A stretch of DNA of 64,000 bases from Paracoccus zhejiangensis. GTDB lineage: Bacteria; Pseudomonadota; Alphaproteobacteria; Rhodobacterales; Rhodobacteraceae. The DNA is taken from positions 62,001 to 126,000 of the forward strand of contig NZ_CP025430.1 of assembly GCF_002847445.1 (NCBI RefSeq). Reading direction: 5' to 3'. The translations under genes and the position numbers were made by a program. Shown here piece by piece: positions 30,952-40,081 of the stretch; positions within the stretch are counted from its first letter, which is position 1; every line of letters begins with the position of its first letter. Below the pieces are notes generated by a model, which worked only from the letters and a program-made list of their open reading frames with translations, was not told the DNA's origin and made no database searches.

Positions 30952-30978
30952 ACCGGCCTCGGGAGGGGCCGGTTTTTT
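30952..30978 (+). terminator. rho-independent terminator after lpdA
   Basis: ACCGGCC (30952-30958) and GGCCGGT (30967-30973) form a GC-rich stem with an 8-base loop, and the second arm runs into TTTTTT. It lies 25 bases after the lpdA stop. This is the clearest intrinsic terminator in the window. Confidence 0.85.
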
Positions 30979-31082
30979 CATGTTCGCAGCCGGGCACCTT
31001 CCCTTGCTCCTAGCCATGACTGCGGATGTCTGCGCGCGCTGCCGCGGTCGCTGGTAGCGTTATTCCATTGGATGATGAGCTA

Positions 31083-31481
31083 TCAGGCCGCCAGCCGATG
31101 CGTCTCCGGAACGGTCTCGACGGCGTCTTGCGGCAGTGGCGGCGCCTCCGACGGCTGCGCCCGCGTCGGCGGGGCAACAGGAAGAATAGCCTTCGGTCGT
31201 TCTTCCATCGGCGTGCCATCGGCCAGGTAGCCGAGATCGTCAAGCAGGTGGCTCGAGACAGCGCCCAAACGTTCGAGCGAGGTGGGGAGCGCGGTTTCCT
31301 GGAAACGGTAGTCCCGCATCCGGCGCAGCCATCCCGGGCGGAGATGCCGCGCGATGTCCGCAAGCAGGTTGCCGGCGCGGCGCGTCCCGGACCGCTGGCG
31401 CGCGGCGTCCTGCGGTTCGTCAGGCGCGGCCAGTCCGGACAAGGCTTCGACGAGATAGCTCGCGGTGCTGATCGTGATCAT
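31083..31481 (-). CDS. small orphan protein
   Basis: This is a 132-residue protein without a recognised family. The N-terminal 20 residues (MITISTASYLVEALSGL) form an amphipathic helix. The middle (LADIARHLRPGWLRRMRDYRF, then LGAVSSHLLDDLGYL) has a rhythm reminiscent of DUF1127-type short proteins, and the tail is Pro/Thr-rich. The chosen start follows AAAGGA at a workable distance. A longer frame from 31631 covers the intergenic space towards the divergent Crp/Fnr gene. Coding status is likely but not certain. Confidence 0.45.
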   Translation of the reverse strand: MITISTASYLVEALSGLAAPDEPQDAARQRSGTRRAGNLLADIARHLRPGWLRRMRDYRFQETALPTSLERLGAVSSHLLDDLGYLADGTPMEERPKAILPVAPPTRAQPSEAPPLPQDAVETVPETHRLAA

Positions 31482-31680
31482 GTCCGGGGTCCTTTGCTGA
31501 GGGTCGAGGGCGGCCGATTGCGAAAGCAGCGGTCCTCTATCCTCTGTGGCGGAAATTGCCGCCTCCCGCTGTTCCCTTGGGAACGTGCCATCAGAAAGAC
31601 CTGTTGGGCGCGTAGAGCTTTGTCGCCACACTGCGTTGCGCTAGCATGAGGGCACGCTCAACTGGAAGGCAGGGCCAGGC

Positions 31681-32385
31681 ATGACTGCGCCTGATGGCAA
31701 AAGCTCGGCGGATTTGCTGGCAGATTTTCCGCTGCTATCTGGCCTGCCCAAGGACGCGCGGGCGGCGCTGGCCGAGCGGATGCATATCCGGCACTGGTCA
31801 GCCGGAACGATCCTGTTTCAGCGCGGCGATCCCGGTGACCATCTGATCGCCGTCACCTCGGGGCTGATCAGGGTACAACTCACCACGCCACAGGGGCGCC
31901 AGGTGATCCTGCGCCAGTTCGAGACGGGCGATATCCTCGGAGAGATCGCCATCATCGACGGTGACCCGCGCTCGGCCGAGGCCGTGGCTGTCAGCGATGC
32001 CGCCGGATTGATCCTGCCGCGTGCGCATTTCCTGTCGGTCGCGCGGCGGATGCCCGTACTCTACGAAGTCTTGGCGCGCTACTTCTGTCGCCTGCTGCGT
32101 GACACCAATTTCCAGATCGAATCCATTGCGCTTTACGACCTGCAGGCGCGGTTGGTCCGGTTCCTGCTGTTCAGCCTCGAACAGCAGTCGGGGGGTGACA
32201 CGCCCGCCTTCATGGAACTGCATCTGAAGGTCAACCAGACCGATCTTTCGGCCTTTCTCGGTGCCAGCAGGCCCAAGGTGAACCAGGCGATGCAGGCCCT
32301 GCTGGCCTTGGGCGTGGTGCAACGCAAGGGCGATGCGCTGATCTGCGATCTGGCCGGGCTGCGCGCACTGTCCGAGCCGGAGTGA
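31681..32385 (+). CDS. Crp/Fnr family transcriptional regulator
   Basis: This is a 234-residue regulator with an N-terminal cyclic-nucleotide-type beta-roll (GDPGDHLIAVTSGLIRVQ, then GDILGEIAIIDGDPRSAEAVA), a long dimerisation helix (about residues 125-150) and a C-terminal winged helix-turn-helix (NQTDLSAFLGASRPKVNQAMQAL). There is no FNR-type Cys cluster, so oxygen sensing by iron-sulfur chemistry is unlikely. The ligand is unknown. It precedes the sugar-catabolic region and converges on the AKR gene, but nothing in the sequence proves that it controls that region. Confidence 0.88.
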   Translation: MTAPDGKSSADLLADFPLLSGLPKDARAALAERMHIRHWSAGTILFQRGDPGDHLIAVTSGLIRVQLTTPQGRQVILRQFETGDILGEIAIIDGDPRSAEAVAVSDAAGLILPRAHFLSVARRMPVLYEVLARYFCRLLRDTNFQIESIALYDLQARLVRFLLFSLEQQSGGDTPAFMELHLKVNQTDLSAFLGASRPKVNQAMQALLALGVVQRKGDALICDLAGLRALSEPE

Positions 32386-32446
32386 CGCGGGGTCATCCGG
32401 CCATTCTCACCACGTACCCGTTTCCACGATGCCGAAGGCCCCGATG

Positions 32447-33442
32447 TCAATTGCGGGGCGTCGGTGCATCCTCGCGCAGCAGGCCCTCGGCCTTCAGCGT
32501 AGCCCAGAAAGCCGGCGGGATCGGCGCGTTCCACCAGTTGATGATTTCTGCCAGTTCCTCCGGGCTGCGCGGGCCGGGGATGGTGCTTTTTACCAGCGGA
32601 TGCGCCCGGCAAAAGGCCAGCGCGGCGGCGGGCAGGTCCACGGAATAGGCATCGCAGACCGCCCTGATCGCGCCGATGCGTGCTGCGATCGGCGGCGGAA
32701 CCGTGCCATAGTCGAAGGTGTCGCCGCCCGCCAGAACGCCTGAATTGAACGGGCCGCCTATGACCAGATCGGTGCCCGCGCTTGCGCAGGCCGGGAACAG
32801 GTCGTCCAGCGGTGCCTGCTCCAGCAGGGTATAGCGTCCGGCCAGCAGGAAAGCGTCCCATTGGCCGTATCGCAGCGCATCGAGGCAGACCTGCGTTTCG
32901 TTGACGCCCAGCCCGATCGCACCGACCACGCCCGCGGCGCGCAGGTTGTCCAGCGCGCGATAGCCGCCATCCATCGCGGTGGCGAACTGCTCGGGGCCGT
33001 CCACCGGCCCATGCGTCAGGGTGCCGATGTCGTGGATATAGGCAATGTCGATCCGGTCGCGGCCAAGGCGCTGCAGCGAATCCTCGATGCTGCGCATCAC
33101 GCCGTCATGGCTGTAGTCATAGACCGGGGTGAAGGGCAGGGCCTCGACCCAGGCACCGGCATCGGGCGCGGCGCCCGGCCGCAAGATCCGCCCGACCTTG
33201 GTCGAGATCACCGCGTCCTGCCCGCGCAAAGCGGCCCCGACCCGATGCTCGGACAGGCCGTGGCCGTAAAAGGGCGCCGTATCGAAATAGCCGATGCCGG
33301 CCTGCAGCGCGGTGTCGACGGTGGCGCGGGCCTGTGCCTCGGAGACGGGGTGGAAGATGCCGGCCAGCGAGGCGCAGCCCAGCCCCAGTTCGGTCACCAA
33401 GGGACCGTTCGGGCCAAGCCGGTTCTGCTTCAGCGCAGTCAT
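32447..33442 (-). CDS. aldo/keto reductase, probable aldose 1-dehydrogenase (L-fucose-type)
   Basis: This is a 331-residue aldo/keto reductase. The catalytic tetrad can be placed at Asp54 and Tyr59 (YFDTAPFYG), Lys82 (STKVGR) and His137 (YIHDIG). It resembles the AKR branch that contains D-threo-aldose (L-fucose) 1-dehydrogenase and pyridoxal dehydrogenase. In this context it would oxidise the free sugar to its lactone, the first step of the cluster's pathway. The gene overlaps the iclR stop by ATGA and is transcribed with it, away from the transporter operon. Substrate assignment is inference from context. Confidence 0.8.
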   Translation of the reverse strand: MTALKQNRLGPNGPLVTELGLGCASLAGIFHPVSEAQARATVDTALQAGIGYFDTAPFYGHGLSEHRVGAALRGQDAVISTKVGRILRPGAAPDAGAWVEALPFTPVYDYSHDGVMRSIEDSLQRLGRDRIDIAYIHDIGTLTHGPVDGPEQFATAMDGGYRALDNLRAAGVVGAIGLGVNETQVCLDALRYGQWDAFLLAGRYTLLEQAPLDDLFPACASAGTDLVIGGPFNSGVLAGGDTFDYGTVPPPIAARIGAIRAVCDAYSVDLPAAALAFCRAHPLVKSTIPGPRSPEELAEIINWWNAPIPPAFWATLKAEGLLREDAPTPRN

Positions 33443-34245
33443 GATTGCGCCGGCTCGTGTGGCGGGCCCATCACCTCGCGCGCGATCTCGTCGGCGGCCT
33501 CGCGTAGCAGCGCCAGCGTCTGGTCGCGCCCGGGCGTGGCATAGCTGTCGATGCGGCGCAGGTAGGGGCAGGTCAGCGCGGCGATGGCGTTGCCAAACGG
33601 GTCGAGAATCGGGCAAGACAGGTTCAGCACGCCAACCGTCGTCTGGCTTTCCCCCGACATGTTGCCCGCCGCGCGGATGGCGGCGGTGCGGGCTTCATAA
33701 TCGGCCTCGCTCAGCGCCGACTCGCCCGGGACCAGCCGGTGGTCGCGGAAGATCCGGGCGCGGATGTCGGGGCGCTGGAAGGCCGCCAGCACCATTCCCG
33801 AGCCGGTGTTGAATAGCCCGATCACCGAGCCCACGCGCAGCGACATGCGCCAGTTGCCCGGTGCTGAGAACGAGGCGCTGATGATCACCTCGCTCGCCTC
33901 CATCACCGCAAGGTGGATCGACTGCTCGGCCCGGGCGCTGAAGGCACGCATCCGGGGCTCGGCCGCGTCCAGCAGCCGGCGGCGCGGCGGGTGGATGTCG
34001 GCCAGCACCAGCAGCCGCAGGCTCAGCGTATAGCGGTCGCCGTCGAGGGTGCGGGTGACATAGCCGCGCCGGACCAGCGTATCCAGCATCCGGTAGATCT
34101 CGTTCGCACCGCGCCCGAGCCCCTTGGCGATCTCGGCCTGGGTCAGGCCCATGGACGAGGCGGCCAGCAATTCGAGGATGTCCAGCCCCTTGTCCAGGGC
34201 CGGCGCGCGATAGCGGGTCGCTTCGGATGATTCGTCAGAGGTCAT
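33439..34245 (-). CDS. IclR family transcriptional regulator
   Basis: The 268-residue protein has an N-terminal winged helix-turn-helix (LDILELLAASSMGLTQAEIAKGLGRGANEIYRMLDTL) and a C-terminal IclR effector-binding domain (from about residue 90, with IGLFNTGSGMVLAAF and VGVLNLSCPI). IclR proteins usually bind a small acid from the pathway they control. It lies head-to-head with the ABC transporter genes, 124 bases apart, so it is the likely local regulator of both arms of the sugar cluster. It leads a two-gene message with the AKR. Confidence 0.92.
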   Translation of the reverse strand: MTSDESSEATRYRAPALDKGLDILELLAASSMGLTQAEIAKGLGRGANEIYRMLDTLVRRGYVTRTLDGDRYTLSLRLLVLADIHPPRRRLLDAAEPRMRAFSARAEQSIHLAVMEASEVIISASFSAPGNWRMSLRVGSVIGLFNTGSGMVLAAFQRPDIRARIFRDHRLVPGESALSEADYEARTAAIRAAGNMSGESQTTVGVLNLSCPILDPFGNAIAALTCPYLRRIDSYATPGRDQTLALLREAADEIAREVMGPPHEPAQS

Positions 34246-34289
34246 GGCTCAAGTTTTCATATCTGAGCAAGCTTTTCACAAGTGGATGA

Positions 34290-34319
34290 TTGACACAAGC
34301 AGAACGCTTCATTTATGAA
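34290..34319 (+). promoter_or_regulatory. putative promoter and operator of the sugar-catabolic operon
   Basis: TTGACA (34290-34295) is followed after 18 bases by TATGAA (34314-34319), a plausible sigma-70-type pair. A small inverted repeat, TTCAT-TT-ATGAA (34308-34319), overlaps the -10. A longer-range pair, TTTCACA (34274-34280) and TGTGAAA (34320-34326), brackets the promoter. This AT-rich block stands out in high-GC DNA and lies between divergent iclR and the ABC genes, so it is a natural binding region for the IclR protein. Confidence 0.45.
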
Positions 34320-34369
34320 TGTGAAACTCATATACGAATAAAGCCACTCACGGCTCAGGGAGGAGACTG

Positions 34370-35689
34370 ATGGCAATGACCAGAACCAGCCTTGCGGCTG
34401 CGCTTGCCGCAAGCACACTGCTGGCGGCACCCTTGCAGGCGCAGGACTACGGGACGTTCGATGGCTATACGCTGCGGGTAAAGCTGATCGGAGGCGCGCA
34501 GTACGAGCCGCTCTACACGCTGATCCCCGAATGGGAAAAGGCGACCGGCGCCAAGGTCGAGATCCTGTCGCGCAAGAGCCATTTCGAGCTGGACCGCGAG
34601 ATGAAGCAGGACATCGCGGCCGGGAACACCGGCTACTGCGTCTTCTCGAGCCACACCAACTTCGCGCCGCAATATAATGCGATGAACCAGCCACTGAATG
34701 ACCTGATCCCGGCCGAAGTGGTGGCCGAGTTCTCGCCGCTGGTGATCCAGCACGCGACGGTGGACGGGCAACTCATGTCGTTGCCCCGGCATTCCGACGT
34801 GTCGAACATGTATTACGTCAAGTCGCTCTACGAGGACGCGGACAACAAGGCCAAGTTCAAGGAGCGCTTCGGCTATGACTTGACCCCGCCCGAGACCTGG
34901 GACCAGGCGACCGACCAGGCGATCTTCTTCGCCAATCCGCCCGATCGCTACGGCACCCATTTCGCCGGCAAGGACGAGGCGATCACCGGGCGCTTCTACG
35001 AGATGCTGGTCGCCGATGGTGGCAAGCTGCTGAACGACGACTTCACCGCCGCCTTCAACGGCCCCGAAGGGGTGATGGCGCTGAACTGGTTCGTCAATCT
35101 CTACAAGGAAAAAGCGGTGCCGGCGGGCACGACCAACTATGTCTGGGACGATCTGGGTCTCGGGTTCGCGGCCGGCGCCGTTGCCTATGACCTGGACTGG
35201 GCGGGCTGGGCGGCCTTCTTCAACGGCAAGGACTCGAAGATCGCCGGCGATGTCGGGGTGGCGCTGGCGCCAAAGGGCGCGGGCGGCAAGCGCACCGGCT
35301 GGTCCGGCTCGCACAGCTTCTCGATCACCCAGACCTGCGACAACAAGGAAGCTGCCGCCAGCCTCATCATGTTCCTGACCAGCCATGACGCCCAGATGAT
35401 GGAGGCGCGCAGCGGGCTGCTGCCGACGCGCACCAAGGTCTGGGACGATGTGCTGGCCGAGTTCGAGGCGAAGGGCGACACCTTCATGGTCGAGGTGTTC
35501 AAGGTCTTTGGCGAGTCCATGCGAGATCACGCCTTCACCCCGCCGCTGATCCCGGAATGGGGCGAGATCTCGAACGCGCTCTGGCCCCAGCTTCAGGCCG
35601 CCATATTGGGGGATAAGACGGCCGAAGAGGCGCTGAACGAAGCGGCGGAGGAGGTCAACCTGATCATGTCCGACGCCGGCTACAACTAG
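34370..35689 (+). CDS. ABC transporter sugar-binding protein
   Basis: This 439-residue periplasmic solute-binding protein of family 1 (the sugar/oligosaccharide type) has a signal peptide of about 24 residues ending LQAQ. The mature protein starts DYGTFDGYTLRVKLIGG. Characteristic parts are YTLIPEWEKATGAKVEIL, PRHSDVSNMYYVKSLYED, a Trp-rich ligand region (DLDWAGWAAFF) and ARSGLLPTRTKVW. It heads the operon behind a strong AGGGAGGAG site. Two permeases and an ATPase follow. The ligand is unknown; the neighbouring enzymes suggest a 6-deoxy sugar or a glycoside of one. Confidence 0.9.
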   Translation: MAMTRTSLAAALAASTLLAAPLQAQDYGTFDGYTLRVKLIGGAQYEPLYTLIPEWEKATGAKVEILSRKSHFELDREMKQDIAAGNTGYCVFSSHTNFAPQYNAMNQPLNDLIPAEVVAEFSPLVIQHATVDGQLMSLPRHSDVSNMYYVKSLYEDADNKAKFKERFGYDLTPPETWDQATDQAIFFANPPDRYGTHFAGKDEAITGRFYEMLVADGGKLLNDDFTAAFNGPEGVMALNWFVNLYKEKAVPAGTTNYVWDDLGLGFAAGAVAYDLDWAGWAAFFNGKDSKIAGDVGVALAPKGAGGKRTGWSGSHSFSITQTCDNKEAAASLIMFLTSHDAQMMEARSGLLPTRTKVWDDVLAEFEAKGDTFMVEVFKVFGESMRDHAFTPPLIPEWGEISNALWPQLQAAILGDKTAEEALNEAAEEVNLIMSDAGYN

Positions 35690-35700
35690 GCGCCACCTCT

Positions 35701-35734
35701 GGCCCGCCGCCCATGTCCTACCGCGCGGCGGGCC
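35701..35734 (+). promoter_or_regulatory. intercistronic stem-loop between binding protein and permease genes
   Basis: GGCCCGCCGC (35701-35710) and GCGGCGGGCC (35725-35734) make a perfect 10-bp stem with a 14-base loop, starting 11 bases after the binding-protein stop. There is no T-run. Such hairpins in ABC operons typically protect the upstream message so that the binding protein is made in excess. Confidence 0.55.
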
Positions 35735-35792
35735 AATTCCAATTTCCTTGCAATCAGACTGCGTCCGACGGCGCGGTGCGCGAAAGGTCAGC

Positions 35793-36701
35793 ATGTCCCG
35801 CCTGAGACGATATCTGCGCGATAACGCCGTGCCGCTGGCATTGCTGTCGCCGGCGGTGCTGGTAATCCTGCTGGTGGTCCTGCTGCCGCTGCTCTTTTCG
35901 CTCTATACCAGCTTTTCCAACTATCGCCTGATCCGGCCCGAGTCGCTGTGGGATGTCGTCTGGTTCCGCAACTATGTCCGGGTGCTGGGCGACGGGGATT
36001 TCTGGGCGGCGCTGGGGCGCACGGTGCTGTTCCTGACGCTGGTCCTGAACCTCGAGATGCTGCTGGGGCTGGGGCTGGCACTGATGGTGAACCGGCTGAC
36101 CTTCGGCCAGCGGACCATGCGGACCATCATGATGTTCCCGATGATGTTCTCGCCTATCCTCGTGGGCTTCCAGTTCAAGTACATGTTCAACGATACCATC
36201 GGCGTGGTGAACAACGCCCTGCAATCGCTGGGTCTGACCAGTCACGCGATCCCGTTCCTCGTCGATCGCTGGCTGGCCTTCGCCTCGATCGCCATTGCCG
36301 AGATCTGGATGTCGACCTCGATCTTCGCCATCCTGATCCTTGCCGGTCTGTTTGCCATGCCGCGCGACCCGGTCGAGGCCGCCCGCGTCGATGGCTGCAC
36401 CAACTGGCAGGTCTTCCGGCATATCACGCTGCCTTTCCTCATGCCCTTCATCTACATCGCCATGACCATCCGCTCGCTGGACGTGGCACGGGCCTATGAC
36501 ATCGTCGATGTGATGACCGGCGGCGGCCCGGCCGGGCGGACCGAGCTTCTGTGGACGCTGATCGCCCGCACCGCCTATGACGACAGCCGCATGGGGCAGG
36601 CCAATGCCATGGCCTATGTCTCGATCCTGCTGTCGATCTTCTTCACCTGGTACTTCTTCCGCAAGCTGATGGCTGCGCGGAAACATCTGGGGGTGTTCTG
36701 A
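35793..36701 (+). CDS. ABC transporter permease (sugar type), first
   Basis: This is a 302-residue inner-membrane permease of the MalF/UgpA type with six hydrophobic helices. The cytoplasmic EAA loop that contacts the ATPase is readable (PVEAARVDGCTNWQVFRHI, about residues 192-210). I chose the ATG at 35793 behind AAAGG; an upstream in-frame TTG at 35748 begins before that site. Its TGA overlaps the next permease start (TGATG), so the two halves of the channel are coupled. Confidence 0.92.
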   Translation: MSRLRRYLRDNAVPLALLSPAVLVILLVVLLPLLFSLYTSFSNYRLIRPESLWDVVWFRNYVRVLGDGDFWAALGRTVLFLTLVLNLEMLLGLGLALMVNRLTFGQRTMRTIMMFPMMFSPILVGFQFKYMFNDTIGVVNNALQSLGLTSHAIPFLVDRWLAFASIAIAEIWMSTSIFAILILAGLFAMPRDPVEAARVDGCTNWQVFRHITLPFLMPFIYIAMTIRSLDVARAYDIVDVMTGGGPAGRTELLWTLIARTAYDDSRMGQANAMAYVSILLSIFFTWYFFRKLMAARKHLGVF

Positions 36702-37546
36702 TGAGCCGCCGGCAGAAAGATATCCTGATCTGGATCGGCACCTTCCTGGTCATGCTGGTGATCTGCATGCCGGGTTTGTGGGTGGTGCTGTCGGCCTTTC
36801 GCCCGAATGGCGAGATCCTGACCAAGCCCGCCGTCTGGATTCCGCGCGATCTGTCCTGGGACAATTTCCGCGCCATCTTCGGGCTGGGTGATGCGGTCGT
36901 GGCGATCCCGGTCGGGTCCTATTTCCTGAACTCGCTGATCATCTCGGTGACCTCGACCGTGGTCGCCGTGGTGATCGGTATGTCGGGCGGCTATGCCTTT
37001 GCCCGCTATCGCTTTCCGGGCAAGGGCGCGGCCTTCCTGTGGCTGATGCTGTCGCGCTGCGTGCCGGGAATTGCGCTGTCGCTGCCGCTGTTCATCATGT
37101 GGAGCTGGACCGGCCTGATCGACACCAAGCTGGGCGTCATCATCGTCTATACCGCGATCAACGTGCCCTTCACCGTCTGGCTGACCGAGGGCTTTTTCCG
37201 GCAGGTGCCGCGCGATCTGTCAGAAGCCGCGCAGATCGACGGCTGCACCCCCTGGCAGGCCTTCTGGAAGGTCGAGTTTCCGCTCGCCAAATCAGGCATC
37301 GCCAGCGCCGCGATCTTCGCCTTCCTGACATCGTGGAACGAATACGCGCTGGCCAGCCAGCTGACACGCTCGACCGACAGCAAGACGCTGCCGGTGGGCC
37401 TGATGGATTTCACCGCCCAGTTCACCATCGATTGGGCCGGGATGAGCGCAATGGCGGTCATCATCATCATCCCCGCGCTGGTCCTGACCTTCCTGGTGCA
37501 GAAGCACCTGATCGCAGGGCTGACTTTTGGCGGGGTCAAGGGATAG
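36701..37546 (+). CDS. ABC transporter permease (sugar type), second
   Basis: This is a 281-residue permease of the MalG/UgpE type, with six helices and the EAA motif [20 protein letters not shown] (about residues 178-197). It begins on the stop of the first permease, and the ATPase gene starts 4 bases after its own stop. Together they form a heterodimeric channel. The C-terminal helices end in [14 protein letters not shown], a typical finish for this family. Confidence 0.92.
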   Translation: MSRRQKDILIWIGTFLVMLVICMPGLWVVLSAFRPNGEILTKPAVWIPRDLSWDNFRAIFGLGDAVVAIPVGSYFLNSLIISVTSTVVAVVIGMSGGYAFARYRFPGKGAAFLWLMLSRCVPGIALSLPLFIMWSWTGLIDTKLGVIIVYTAINVPFTVWLTEGFFRQVPRDLSEAAQIDGCTPWQAFWKVEFPLAKSGIASAAIFAFLTSWNEYALASQLTRSTDSKTLPVGLMDFTAQFTIDWAGMSAMAVIIIIPALVLTFLVQKHLIAGLTFGGVKG

Positions 37547-37550
37547 GAAC

Positions 37551-38636
37551 ATGGCAGAAGTTTCGCTGCGCAACGTGGTCAAACGCTATGGCGGTCACAA
37601 GGTCGTCCACGGCATCGATCTGGACATCGCCCATAACGAATTCGTCGTGCTGGTTGGCCCCTCGGGCTGCGGCAAGTCCACCACGCTCAGGATGATCGCG
37701 GGGCTGGAAGAGATTTCCGAGGGCGAGATCTCGATCGGCGACCGGGTGGTCAACCGGCTGGCGCCGCGCCAGCGCAATATCTCGATGGTGTTCCAGAATT
37801 ACGCGCTTTACCCGCATATGACGGTGCGCGAGAACTTGGGCTTCAGCCTGAAGATCGCCGGCAGGCCGCCGGCCGAGATCGAGGCGGCTGCCGACGAGGC
37901 GGCGCGCATTCTTGGCCTTCAGCCCTACATGGACCGCACGCCGGGCGAGCTGTCCGGCGGTCAGCGCCAGCGCGTCGCCATGGGCCGTGCCATCGTCCGC
38001 CATCCCGATGTGTTCCTGTTCGACGAGCCGCTGTCGAACCTCGATGCCAAGCTGCGCACCCAGATGCGGGTCGAGATCAAGAAGCTGCACCGGCAGGTCG
38101 GCACCACGGTCGTCTATGTCACCCATGATCAGGTCGAGGCGATGACGCTGGCCGACCGCATCGTCATCATGAAGGACGGGCATATCGTCCAGACCGGAAC
38201 CCCGCTCGAGGTATTCGAGCGCCCGGTCAACACCTTCGTCGCCAGCTTCATCGGGTCGCCGCCGATGAACCTGGTCAAGGGCGAGCTTCGCGGCGGCGTG
38301 GTGGAACTGGCGGGCGGCGGGCAACTGCCCGTCCCGCCCGGCATCGACACTCCACCCGAGGGCGCGCGCGTGATCTTTGGCTTTCGCGCCGACAATTTCA
38401 TGCCGGTCGGGCACGGACTGGCCGAAACCGGGCCGGTCGCGCTGCTTGACCTGCCGGTGACGCTGGCCGAGCCGCTGGGGGCGGAATCCCTGATCCTGAC
38501 CGAACTGGCCGGGGTCGAGGTGCAGGGCAAGATGCTGAACCCGCGCCCGATCCTGCCGGGCGAGGTGCTGAGCTTCCAGCTGTCGCTGGACCGCTGCCAT
38601 CTTTTCGACGCCGACACCGGCAAAAGCCTGAGGTAG
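37551..38636 (+). CDS. ABC transporter ATP-binding protein (MalK/UgpC type)
   Basis: This 361-residue ATPase powers the sugar importer. Walker A (GPSGCGKST, about residues 36-44), Q-loop ([12 protein letters not shown]), signature ([14 protein letters not shown]) and Walker B ([12 protein letters not shown]) are followed by the switch His (VTHDQVEAM). A C-terminal TOBE/MalK-like regulatory domain (from about residue 240) follows. The ATG at 37551 is 4 bases beyond the permease stop; an in-frame ATG at 37527 lies within the permease gene. A single copy is encoded, so it must act as a homodimer. Confidence 0.93.
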   Translation: MAEVSLRNVVKRYGGHKVVHGIDLDIAHNEFVVLVGPSGCGKSTTLRMIAGLEEISEGEISIGDRVVNRLAPRQRNISMVFQNYALYPHMTVRENLGFSLKIAGRPPAEIEAAADEAARILGLQPYMDRTPGELSGGQRQRVAMGRAIVRHPDVFLFDEPLSNLDAKLRTQMRVEIKKLHRQVGTTVVYVTHDQVEAMTLADRIVIMKDGHIVQTGTPLEVFERPVNTFVASFIGSPPMNLVKGELRGGVVELAGGGQLPVPPGIDTPPEGARVIFGFRADNFMPVGHGLAETGPVALLDLPVTLAEPLGAESLILTELAGVEVQGKMLNPRPILPGEVLSFQLSLDRCHLFDADTGKSLR

Positions 38637-38638
38637 AA

Positions 38639-39748
38639 ATGGCCCGCATCACCCATGTCGAGATCCTGATGGTGGACCTGAAACCAAAGGTCCGCCGCAC
38701 CGATGCCATCCAGAGCTTCGAGTCGCAGGAAACCCCGATCCTGCGGATCACCGATGCCGATGGGGCGGTCGGCACCGGCTATTCCTATACCATCGGCACC
38801 GGCGGTCCGTCGGTCATTGCCCTCTTGCAGCACACGCTGGCGCCGCGGCTGATCGGGCGCGAGGCCGAAGAGATCGAAGGCATCTGGCGCGATCTGTTGT
38901 TCGCGACCCATGCCACCGCGGTCGGCGCCATCACCTCGCTGGCGCTGGCGGCCATCGACACGGCGCTGTGGGATCTGCGCTGCCGCCGCGCGGGTCTGCC
39001 GCTGTGGCGGATGGCGGGCGGGGCGAAAGCCTCGGTTCCCCTCTACACCACCGAAGGCGGCTGGCTGCATATCGAGACGCAGGCGCTGGTCGATGACGCG
39101 CTGGCGGCGCAGGCGCAGGGCTTTGCCGGATCGAAGATCAAGATCGGCCGCCCGCATCTCTCCGAGGATCGGGCCCGGCTGATGGCCGTGCGCGAGGCCG
39201 TGGGCGCGGGTTACGAAATCATGACCGACGCCAACCAGTCCTTCACCCTGCCCGAGGCGGTCCGTCGTGCCGCCGTGCTGGAAGAGGCCGGGGTGGCCTG
39301 GTTCGAGGAGCCGATGCCCGCCGATGATGTCGGTGCGCATGTGCGGCTGGCCAATGCCACGCCGGTTCCCATCGCCGTCGGCGAGAGCATGTATTCGCTG
39401 TCGCAGTTCAAGGATTACCTGCAGGCCGGCGGCTGCAGCATCGTCCAGGCCGATGTCGCCCGCGTCGGCGGCATCACCCCCTGGCTGAAGATCGCCCATC
39501 TGGCCGAGGCCCATAACATCCCGATCTGCCCGCATTTCCTGATGGAGCTGCACGCCAGCCTGGTCTGCGCCGTGCCGAAAGCGCCCTGGCTGGAATATAT
39601 CCCCCAGTTGGACCTGATCGCGCCCGAGGGGCTGCGCATCGAACAGGGACGCGCCATGCCCTCGGACGATCCGGGGCTGGGGATCACCTGGGACTGGGAC
39701 GCGATCGCCCGGCATGGCGTCATCACCCCGATCAGGCTGGGCGCCTAG
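38639..39748 (+). CDS. enolase-superfamily (mandelate racemase-like) sugar-acid dehydratase, first copy
   Basis: This is a 369-residue enolase-superfamily enzyme. The catalytic residues align with mandelate racemase: Lys166-x-Lys168 (SKIKIG), metal ligands Asp197, Glu223 and Glu249, and the Asp272/His299 dyad (ADVARVGG and CPHFLMELH). The presence of both general bases indicates a racemase-subgroup acid-sugar dehydratase or epimerase. Here it probably removes water from an aldonate to give the 2-keto-3-deoxy acid. It starts 2 bases after the ATPase gene. It is only distantly related to the second copy at 40730. Confidence 0.85.
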   Translation: MARITHVEILMVDLKPKVRRTDAIQSFESQETPILRITDADGAVGTGYSYTIGTGGPSVIALLQHTLAPRLIGREAEEIEGIWRDLLFATHATAVGAITSLALAAIDTALWDLRCRRAGLPLWRMAGGAKASVPLYTTEGGWLHIETQALVDDALAAQAQGFAGSKIKIGRPHLSEDRARLMAVREAVGAGYEIMTDANQSFTLPEAVRRAAVLEEAGVAWFEEPMPADDVGAHVRLANATPVPIAVGESMYSLSQFKDYLQAGGCSIVQADVARVGGITPWLKIAHLAEAHNIPICPHFLMELHASLVCAVPKAPWLEYIPQLDLIAPEGLRIEQGRAMPSDDPGLGITWDWDAIARHGVITPIRLGA

Positions 39749-39751
39749 GCC

Positions 39752-40081
39752 ATGGAACGCATGGCCATGGTCATCCATCTGAAGCCCGGGAGAAAGGCCG
39801 AGTACCTGCGGCTTCACGCCAAGGTCTGGCCCGAGGTGCTGGCGCGGATCAGCGCCTGCAACATCCGGAACTACTCGATCTTCCTGAAAGAGCCCGAGGA
39901 TATCCTCTTCGGCTACTGGGAATATCACGGCGAGGATTTCGCCACCGATGCCGCCCGCATGGCGGCTAATCCGAAGACGCGGGACTGGTGGGCGCTGACC
40001 GCGCCCTGCCAGGTCCCGTTCAAGACCGCCGCACCGGAAGACTGGTGGGCCATGATGAAAGAGGTGTTCCACCATGATTGA
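39752..40081 (+). CDS. L-rhamnose/L-fucose mutarotase family protein (RhaM-like)
   Basis: This 109-residue protein of the RhaM (former DUF718) family interconverts sugar anomers and feeds the beta- or alpha-form to the first enzyme. The features are MVIHLKPGRKAEYLRLHAKVWPEVLARI with the active-site His and Tyr, NYSIFL, and the family ending with paired Trp (TRDWWALTAPCQVP, EDWWAMM). Its presence points strongly to a 6-deoxyhexose substrate. The start is 4 bases after the dehydratase, and the stop overlaps the next gene by 8 bases. Confidence 0.88.
   Translation: MERMAMVIHLKPGRKAEYLRLHAKVWPEVLARISACNIRNYSIFLKEPEDILFGYWEYHGEDFATDAARMAANPKTRDWWALTAPCQVPFKTAAPEDWWAMMKEVFHHD

Noticed and set aside
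36242..36451. Small antisense ORF inside the first sugar permease gene
   Set aside because: There is no independent start signal, and the sense strand encodes the EAA loop at this place.
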